Below the pieces are notes generated by a model. It was not told the origin of the DNA. It worked only from the letters and a program-made list of their open reading frames with translations, and made no database searches. Positions 32,543 to 37,688 of a stretch of 37,688 nt of DNA are shown in pieces. Positions within the stretch are counted from its first letter, which is position 1. Every line of letters starts with the position of its first letter. Location of the stretch: assembly GCA_041538025.1 (NCBI GenBank), contig JBGOEV010000020.1:1-37688 (forward strand), read 5' to 3'. The position numbers were made by a program, and so were the translations under genes. This stretch comes from Thermosaccharophagus gerlachensis (GTDB lineage Bacteria; Armatimonadota; Fervidibacteria; Fervidibacterales; Thermosaccharophagaceae).

Positions 32543-33512
32543 GCTCTGCAAGGGAAGGGCTGTCATATACATGCATCACCACAGGCTCGCTTTGTGTGGT
32601 GACTGCTACGTCGTTTGGTTTTTAAAGCAAGTGCGACGCTCAATCTCGGAGATGAAAATGCTATTCAAAGGTGAGAGGGTGATCGTAGCTGTCTCAGGTG
32701 GCAAAGACAGCCTCAGCCTATGGCATGCATTGAGCAGGCTCGGCTACGAAGCTGAGGGACTTTACATTGACCTCGGTATAGGGTTTGACAGCTACTCTGA
32801 GAAAAGCAAGGAATGCACTGTTGAGTTTGCGAAAAAGATTTCTCGCCCACTCCATATTGTCTCGGTCAAGGAAAGCATTGGGAAGCCAATTCCTGCTCTT
32901 GTGCGTGGGAGTGAGCGCTCGCCTTGCTCAGTTTGCGGTCTTGTGAAGCGATACATTATGAACAGATTCGCTATTGAGCATGGCTTTGATGTGCTTGCAA
33001 CAGGTCACAACTTGGATGACGAAGTTGCAACGCTGCTCTCAAATGCGCTTCACTGGCAAATTGGCTACTTGGCAAGGCAGTCTCCAACACTGCCCGAGAG
33101 GGATGGCTTTGTCAGGCGGATAAAGCCACTATACCGCTTCACCGAGAAGGAGACCGCAGTTTACGCTATCATAAACGGCATCAGATACATTGAGGATGAA
33201 TGCCCATACTCAACAGATGCGACAACGATATTCCTAAAGGGCATACTTAACCAGATTGAGGAACGGATGCCCGGATCAAAGCTCCAATTCTACACCAACT
33301 TCTTATCTCGTGCAAGGATTCTCTTTGAGCGTGAGCAGGCGCAGAAGGTGAATTTAAGACCTTGTTCAATCTGCTCAATGCCATCGGCTGAAGAGGTGTG
33401 CGCCTTTTGCAGGATGGTTGAAAGAGCTGGTGGTAAGTTCGTAGGTCTCAAAGTGACAAAGTTAGAGAACAGCCAAACTGACAAGGGGGCAAGGACGAAG
33501 GATGAGGAATGA
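32526..33512 (+). CDS. ttuA: tRNA 2-thiouridine/thiolation enzyme TtuA (Ncs6 family)
   Basis: A 328-residue PP-loop ATPase that adenylates tRNA uridine and transfers sulfur from the carrier protein (in Thermus, making s2T54, which stabilises tRNA at high temperature). N-terminal zinc module C5-x2-C8...C24-x2-C27; PP-loop SGGKDS at 57-62; cluster-binding C134-x2-C137 and C226, the same C-x2-C plus distant Cys arrangement as the 4Fe-4S TtuA enzymes; C-terminal zinc module CSIC...CAFC. GGAGGA seven bases before the ATG is the 3' end of ttuB coding sequence. The 17-base overlap with ttuB supports coupled translation and that the carrier serves this enzyme. Confidence 0.93.
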   Translation: MGYICKLCKGRAVIYMHHHRLALCGDCYVVWFLKQVRRSISEMKMLFKGERVIVAVSGGKDSLSLWHALSRLGYEAEGLYIDLGIGFDSYSEKSKECTVEFAKKISRPLHIVSVKESIGKPIPALVRGSERSPCSVCGLVKRYIMNRFAIEHGFDVLATGHNLDDEVATLLSNALHWQIGYLARQSPTLPERDGFVRRIKPLYRFTEKETAVYAIINGIRYIEDECPYSTDATTIFLKGILNQIEERMPGSKLQFYTNFLSRARILFEREQAQKVNLRPCSICSMPSAEEVCAFCRMVERAGGKFVGLKVTKLENSQTDKGARTKDEE

Positions 33513-34155
33513 AAAAGACAATAGAGACAACAGCTCCAACAGCTCCAAGGAGTTCTCGCATTACTTTGTTGAGCGTCCCCAAGTTGAGCATCGCCCAAAG
33601 GTGATATACGCACGCCTAAGGGGGAAAGTCTTTTCCTTCCACACAGACAAAGGTGTGTTCGCAAAAGACTATGTTGACTTGGGCACGAGACGACTCATTG
33701 AGAAGATGGAATTGCCAGAAGAGGGTGAGATACTTGACTTAGGATGTGGCTACGGTGTCATTGGTATAGTGGCTGCATCAATTCGTCCGAGGGCAAATGT
33801 GTGGATGGTGGATGTCAATGAGAGGGCGGTTGCACTCGCCCGTAAGAATGCAAAAGCTTACGGGTTGAAGAATGTGCACATACTACATGGAGACGGCTTT
33901 CAACCTCTACCTCCAGAGCTTAAGTTTGATGTCATCCTATCAAACCCACCTATGAGGATTGGGATGAAGGTCATCGTAGAAATGCTACGGCAATCGTTTG
34001 AGCGCTTAAAGACGAATGGCTCGCTTTGGATAGTAGCGAAGACAAGCCAAGGCGCAAAGAGGCTTCAGCGTATACTTCAGGAGATGTTCGGAAATGCAGA
34101 GACGGTTGATAGACATGGCGGTTATAGGGTCATTAGAGCAGTAAAGCAAAGTTAG
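33502..34155 (+). CDS. RsmC/MTS-like SAM-dependent methyltransferase
   Basis: A 217-residue methyltransferase. The order HYFVERPQVEHRPK, FSFHTDKGVFAKDYVDLGTRRL, SAM loop ILDLGCGYGVIGIVAA, a VDVNERAVALARKNAKAYGL helix and the SNPPMRIGMK active-site loop match RsmC/YbxB-type enzymes. In those, the N-P-P-(I/F/M) motif goes with N2 methylation of guanine in rRNA. The start overlaps the end of ttuA by 11 bases, so it is in the same operon. The exact rRNA site is unknown. Confidence 0.87.
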   Translation: MRNEKDNRDNSSNSSKEFSHYFVERPQVEHRPKVIYARLRGKVFSFHTDKGVFAKDYVDLGTRRLIEKMELPEEGEILDLGCGYGVIGIVAASIRPRANVWMVDVNERAVALARKNAKAYGLKNVHILHGDGFQPLPPELKFDVILSNPPMRIGMKVIVEMLRQSFERLKTNGSLWIVAKTSQGAKRLQRILQEMFGNAETVDRHGGYRVIRAVKQS

Positions 34156-34263
34156 CCCCTCTACCGTGCTTTACAGTCGCCACCAGGTGTGATAAAACTT
34201 ACGATGTAAAAACTTTGCCCACCTGCTTCAGAGGCGGTGGTAAAGTGGTCAGGAGGGAAGGGA

Positions 34264-34935
34264 ATGTATTACAGGTTACCACCTCTTGAGGAGCCAACGC
34301 TACATGGTGGGTGGTTTAACTCCTTAATTCGCACATGGATTGAAGCATGCTTCCACCCGGTTGATTTCTTTGAATCGGTTGGCAGGGGCTATAGGCTAAA
34401 CGAACCATTGATATTCGGTATGATAATTGGCTGGCTGAATGGCTTTGCAACTGCTCTCATTTCATTCGCTATCCGCTTGCCGCTACTTGCACTTCTACAG
34501 GCTACGGGTAGCGAGGGAACAGCACAAATGATTTTCACTGTCATCTCAGAAGCTGTGTGGATTTTCATCATGCTATTTCTTGGATGGCTATTTGCGCTCA
34601 TCGGTATACTTGTCAGTTCGCTAATACTTCACCTCTTTCTCTTCATCGTCGGCGGTGCTAAGAAGGGCTTAGTGATGACAATAAGGACAATGGGCTATGT
34701 GTATGCTGGACAAATTTTTTCAATTGTGCCCCTCATCGGTTGGATTGTAGCTCCTATCTATGTGATTGTCTTGGAGATAATCGGGCTTGCACGCGCACAT
34801 GAAATTGAATACTGGCGTTCCGCATTAGCTGTCTTCCTCCCAATCATTCTTGTTTGCTGTTGTGTCTTTTCCTCGTTCGCTTACCTTGTAGCGATATTAG
34901 GGGCACTCGCAGGGAAGACGACATATTCACTTTAA
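34264..34935 (+). CDS. YIP1-family membrane protein
   Basis: A 223-residue protein with five or six hydrophobic segments after a cytosolic N-terminus (residues 1-40) with the WIEACFHPVDFFESV opening common in bacterial Yip1-domain proteins. A MTIRTMGYVYAGQIFSIVPLIGWIVAPIY stretch (around residues 140-168) also fits the family. Function of bacterial YIP1 proteins is unknown. GGAGGG stands right before the ATG at 34264; a GTG nine codons upstream is the longer frame. Confidence 0.78.
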   Translation: MYYRLPPLEEPTLHGGWFNSLIRTWIEACFHPVDFFESVGRGYRLNEPLIFGMIIGWLNGFATALISFAIRLPLLALLQATGSEGTAQMIFTVISEAVWIFIMLFLGWLFALIGILVSSLILHLFLFIVGGAKKGLVMTIRTMGYVYAGQIFSIVPLIGWIVAPIYVIVLEIIGLARAHEIEYWRSALAVFLPIILVCCCVFSSFAYLVAILGALAGKTTYSL

Positions 34936-35049
34936 AGATGAGCCATCCAAAAGAACTTTTGATGCTGAATGAATTCGGCGCTAAGAATTTGCTATCAACC
35001 ACTGGCAAAGGACAATAACATGAACGGCACAGCAAAAGCAAACTGTGCT

Positions 35050-35065
35050 ACAGACCTTAGTCTGT
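35050..35065 (+). terminator. hairpin, possible terminator
   Basis: ACAGAC-CTTA-GTCTGT forms a perfect 6-bp stem with a tetraloop, followed by AATTTAT. It lies 115 bases after the YIP1-family gene and before the GT4 gene. The T-run is short, so termination is uncertain. Confidence 0.35.
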
Positions 35066-35105
35066 AATTTATGACGCAACCAAAGTAGTTGATGACACAA
35101 CAAAC

Positions 35106-35122
35106 AATCCATGCGATGGATT
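35106..35122. repeat. 17-base inverted repeat upstream of the GT4 gene
   Basis: AATCCAT and ATGGATT flank a 3-base centre (GCG), about 75 bases before the chosen GT4 start. The symmetry suits an operator for a dimeric regulator, but no -35/-10 pair is obvious next to it. Confidence 0.3.
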
Positions 35123-35195
35123 AACCCATCAGTGGATGACGGAAACATAAGTGCTGGCTTTGGTCAGCGAATCTTCTAAAGATGGTAGGCGCTCA

Positions 35196-36365
35196 ATGAA
35201 TCGGATCTGTGTCTCATTCATCACAAGCTATGATGTTAACTGTGGCATAGCTCGTTACAGCGCCGAGCTCATATCAGAGCTGCGCAAGTTCATTGACATC
35301 ATTGTTGTTCCGTTCGGTCCTCAGGTGTGGCAGCGTTTGTGCCTCCCAAGTGACATACGGACACAACGCAAGCATGCAATTGAAGCTGCAACAGTTGCAT
35401 CGTTCGCCGATTTGGTGCATATACAGTTCCAACCGCAACTCTTTGGTGGCTTGCATCCAATGAAATGCACATTGCCGATTTTACTTAAGCGCTTGAGCAA
35501 ACCAGCGATATTGACCGTGCATGAACTTGACATCTATGGCAACTTGGCAACTGCTACACTCAAGTTGCTCATCAACGCATGGTTGCTGAGGCACAAAACA
35601 GTAAAGCACATCATTGCTCATAACCGTTTCACTGCTCGTTGGCTCACAAGGCTTGGTGTTGAGCCGAGGAAAATAAGCATCATACCGATGTGGGCGCAGA
35701 AGCCGAGCTTGCCTAAAGAACTTTCTCAACGAGGCGCTGTTACAGTTGAAGCAATCGCTGAAGCAAAACTACAGGCACGCAAGATGCTTGGCTTGAACTG
35801 CAAACACGCAATTGGCATATTTGGGTTCATCGTCAAAAGGCGTGGTCACCACTTATTGCTCAAAGCACTTGAGCCATTCCCCGATGAGACATTGCTCATC
35901 ATCATCGGCGGCAAACACCCGCTTGATACGACCGACTACTATGAGGCACTCATGGAGTGGATAAACAAGTGGCGTTTCAGGGATAGGGTTATCATCACAG
36001 GTTTCGTGAGCGATGAGATTTTACCGCTATGGCTATGTGCTCTTGACTTCGTTGTAGCTCCTTTTACACACCTAACGGAATCTGCATCACTCCTGCGGTG
36101 TATCTCTTATGGTCTGCCGATTGTGTGCTCAGACTTGGAGCCACTGCGTGAGCTACATGGGAGGGCAAATTGCACACGCTTGTTTTCCGCTGGCGATATT
36201 GTGAGCTTGCGCAACACAATACTTGAACTGCTTGAGGATGAGGAATTGCGTATACGCCTCGCCAACAACGCCCTCACTTATGCACTCTCATACAATGTTG
36301 AACATGCTACCACATTGACACTACAAGCTTACGAAAAAGCGCTTCAAATCGAGCCTATAAAATGA
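35196..36365 (+). CDS. GT4-family glycosyltransferase
   Basis: A GT-B glycosyltransferase of 389 residues. It opens ICVSFITSYDVNCGIARYSAELISEL, with the N-terminal Gly loop contacting the acceptor, and has VHIQFQPQLFGG, ILTVHELD and IIAHNRFTARWL in the N-terminal half. The C-terminal Rossmann half has IGIFGFIVKRRGHHLLLKAL, VIITGFVSDEILP, and VVAPFTHLTESASLLRCISYGLPIVCSD with the family's glutamate (E in LTESAS) near the nucleotide-sugar site. Sugar and acceptor are unknown; cell-surface polysaccharide is likely. Start at 35196 gives a typical N-terminus; a GTG at 35151 is the longer option. It converges with the small gene at 36384. Confidence 0.88.
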   Translation: MNRICVSFITSYDVNCGIARYSAELISELRKFIDIIVVPFGPQVWQRLCLPSDIRTQRKHAIEAATVASFADLVHIQFQPQLFGGLHPMKCTLPILLKRLSKPAILTVHELDIYGNLATATLKLLINAWLLRHKTVKHIIAHNRFTARWLTRLGVEPRKISIIPMWAQKPSLPKELSQRGAVTVEAIAEAKLQARKMLGLNCKHAIGIFGFIVKRRGHHLLLKALEPFPDETLLIIIGGKHPLDTTDYYEALMEWINKWRFRDRVIITGFVSDEILPLWLCALDFVVAPFTHLTESASLLRCISYGLPIVCSDLEPLRELHGRANCTRLFSAGDIVSLRNTILELLEDEELRIRLANNALTYALSYNVEHATTLTLQAYEKALQIEPIK

Positions 36366-36383
36366 GTGCTACAACTGCATCAA

Positions 36384-36560
36384 TCACGGTGCTTCGCCAG
36401 CAGCAGGCATCTTCTGCATTTGCTCGTAAGTCTCTGGAGTTCCCTCTGGTGTATATTTTTGTGCTGCCTTCTTTCCCGCAACATTCAAATATACGATACT
36501 ACCAACAGCAAGCACAATCACAACCAATGCCACTACCGCAATCCATTTCTTTCCTCTCAT
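36384..36560 (-). CDS. small single-helix membrane protein
   Basis: A 58-residue protein with a Lys/Arg head (MRGKKW), one membrane helix (residues about 7-26) and a hydrophilic tail rich in Pro, Thr and Gln (EGTPETYEQMQKMP). I do not recognise a family. GAGGTGAAAAGG precedes the ATG at 36560; the longer frame to 36599 would read through that site. It lies 28 bases downstream of a pseudopilin gene on the same strand and is probably co-transcribed. Confidence 0.65.
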   Translation of the reverse strand: MRGKKWIAVVALVVIVLAVGSIVYLNVAGKKAAQKYTPEGTPETYEQMQKMPAAGEAP

Positions 36561-36588
36561 CCTTTTCACCTCATATGCGGTGATGTTT

Positions 36589-37419
36589 TTAGTATCCAAG
36601 AAGACCTGATGTCCAAACGCCTCTCCAAAGTATCCAAAGCCTCGTTATCACTGGGTCATTGGGTTGCTCTGACGGTGTTGGCAACCTCCTACTAATGTTA
36701 GGAGTCCAAGGTGGTGGTAATAAGTGCTCAAGCCTGTGTGCCTTCACATGCCCATCTTGATAGAGCACATTGAGCATCTGATTGTGCCTCGAGACCAAAT
36801 TGGCATTTCCCTGACAGTAGTTGCAGAATGGGTCGTTGAGGAAAGTTTGTCCATCAGAGTCAGCAAATGCCATTGTTTCAGCTGGACTAAGCAACTCTGA
36901 CTCGCTACGCCCACTTCTGAAAGCGCTTGGTCCCATAGTAAAGCCATAGCTTGCACCAGCACCGCAAGGGACACCTGATCTTGTAATATTGCATCTTCCA
37001 TATCTAAGCCCCGGGGCACTTGGGCAAACATAAACTTGAACATTTTTGACATAAGGGTAAAGCCTGCTTAGAGGTCCTTCATCAGCTCGGAAGGGGGCAT
37101 TCTCATATGCAGGCAAACCGCTGTATAGCCCACAGCCCCATGGGACAAGCATACTATCGTAGTCAATCGTATATGCTCTCATTGCTAATCCAAGTTGCTT
37201 CAGGTTACTTTGACAGCTTGCCATCCTTGCCTTCTCCCTCGCCCTTGAAAACACAGGGAACAGTATCGCCGCCAGGATAGCGATTATCGCTATCACGACA
37301 AGCAATTCAATTAGCGTGAAGCCGACACGATGAGTCGCCGCAGTTGCAACTTCACGATCAAAAGTTGACCGTCGCCCAACATCTCTTCGGTCATGCCAAC
37401 GGCACTTCATTCGTCGCAT
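36589..37419 (-). CDS. DUF1559-type pseudopilin
   Basis: A 276-residue pilin-like protein. A basic leader of about 33 residues ends in RVG, then FTLIELLVVIAIIAIL and FPVFSRAREKARMASCQSNLKQLGLAMRAY. The cleavage site here is the normal Gly-Phe. The C-terminal H-x9-DG motif (RHNQMLNVLYQDGH) places it in DUF1559. A TWILLW-like stretch and Gly-Leu-rich tail follow, with several Cys in the globular part that may form disulfides. These proteins are thought to be exported by type II/IV pilus machinery such as the PilB at 3.1-4.8 kb. A sigma70-type promoter lies 50-80 bases upstream. Confidence 0.9.
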   Translation of the reverse strand: MRRMKCRWHDRRDVGRRSTFDREVATAATHRVGFTLIELLVVIAIIAILAAILFPVFSRAREKARMASCQSNLKQLGLAMRAYTIDYDSMLVPWGCGLYSGLPAYENAPFRADEGPLSRLYPYVKNVQVYVCPSAPGLRYGRCNITRSGVPCGAGASYGFTMGPSAFRSGRSESELLSPAETMAFADSDGQTFLNDPFCNYCQGNANLVSRHNQMLNVLYQDGHVKAHRLEHLLPPPWTPNISRRLPTPSEQPNDPVITRLWILWRGVWTSGLLGY

Positions 37420-37467
37420 TATCTTTGACCCCCCTTCAGAATTTGGGAATGATTCTAATGCATTTCA

Positions 37468-37496
37468 ATTTTAGCGCACTTTTTTTTTGTCGTCAA
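37468..37496 (-). promoter_or_regulatory. sigma70-type promoter of the right-hand pseudopilin
   Basis: On the minus strand TTGACG (37496-37491) and TAAAAT (37473-37468) are separated by exactly 17 bases, including a nine-A run in the spacer. The predicted start is about 40 bases before the pseudopilin ATG. Confidence 0.7.
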
Positions 37497-37513
37497 GGGG
37501 TTCCAATTCTATA

Positions 37514-37688
37514 GTGACTGGTTCAGCGCAAGGGGTTAAGTGTGGGTTCATAGTAACGAAAGAGCAAGTGAAGGTTGGCAACGCAAGCGGGCTCTTCTTC
37601 GCCCAAAACGAAGGTGCACAGCCAAAAGGTTCGTGGGCACGAATCACGAAAAATTTTTCGCCACCAATTGACTTGAGGAAGTATGGCG
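37514..37688 (+). CDS. open frame running off the right edge, possible glycoside hydrolase-like fragment
   Basis: A plus-strand frame stays open from before 37514 to the window end. Its residues (GNASGLFFAQNEGAQPKGSW, then NFSPPIDLRKYG) look like protein rather than random translation. They recall a jelly-roll segment I associate with large secreted glycoside hydrolase-type proteins. The first codon given is a GTG with no well-placed Shine-Dalgarno (AAGGGG is 13 bases away), and the upstream sequence is the promoter of the divergent pseudopilin. It could be the start of a gene or a truncated remnant. Confidence 0.35.
   Translation, partial: MTGSAQGVKCGFIVTKEQVKVGNASGLFFAQNEGAQPKGSWARITKNFSPPIDLRKYG

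Overview
The window looks like chromosomal DNA of a bacterium, probably a thermophile from an Armatimonadota/Fervidibacterota-like or related deep lineage. This is inferred from gene content only. The clues are two DUF1559-type H-x9-DG pseudopilins, secreted DUF1080 and ThuA-like sugar proteins, a ThyA relative with archaeal-like features, a thermophile-style TtuB/TtuA tRNA thiolation pair, and a complete carbonyl branch of the Wood-Ljungdahl pathway. Gene density is high. I see no CRISPR array, insertion sequence or prophage.

Left part (1-5.4 kb, minus strand). A possible run goes from an RpiB-like isomerase through a PilB/GspE ATPase, a membrane-anchored protein-L-isoaspartate methyltransferase and a XerC/D recombinase to a free-standing LAGLIDADG-type protein. 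Beyond it lie a secreted DUF1080 protein and a truncated Tat-exported aldo/keto reductase. At 5.5-7.7 kb, plus strand, are a ThyA-family enzyme, tRNA-Met(CAT) and a secreted ThuA-domain protein.

Central part (7.7-21 kb, minus strand). This is the core of the window. A promoter with an extended -10 and a well-formed cobalamin riboswitch lead into a DUF1559 pseudopilin, btuF, cobU, cobT and cobS (corrinoid capture and nucleotide-loop assembly). These are followed by a 72-residue unknown protein, acsD, cooS/acsA, acsB, acsC, acsE and a DUF3786 protein. The corrinoid supply genes therefore run straight into the enzymes that use the corrinoid: the corrinoid iron-sulfur protein, its methyltransferase, CO dehydrogenase and acetyl-CoA synthase. 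The pseudopilin between riboswitch and btuF, and the small protein at the head of the acs genes, are the two unexplained parts.

Right part (21.2-36.4 kb). On the plus strand are parB, a lytic transglycosylase, a VTT-domain membrane protein, a NYN-domain protein, and a sodium:neurotransmitter-symporter-type transporter with a 31-residue MetS-like partner. On the minus strand are tsaB and tsaE. Back on the plus strand are a GT-C-like membrane protein, uvrA, ttuB, ttuA, an RsmC-like methyltransferase, a YIP1-family protein and a GT4 glycosyltransferase. In ttuB the diglycine codons also form the Shine-Dalgarno sequence of ttuA, and translation continues seven residues past the diglycine.

Right edge. 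A second DUF1559 pseudopilin and a small membrane-anchored protein lie on the minus strand behind a clear sigma70-type promoter. An open plus-strand frame runs off the end. Many gene starts were set from Shine-Dalgarno position rather than the longest reading frame; these choices are given per entry.
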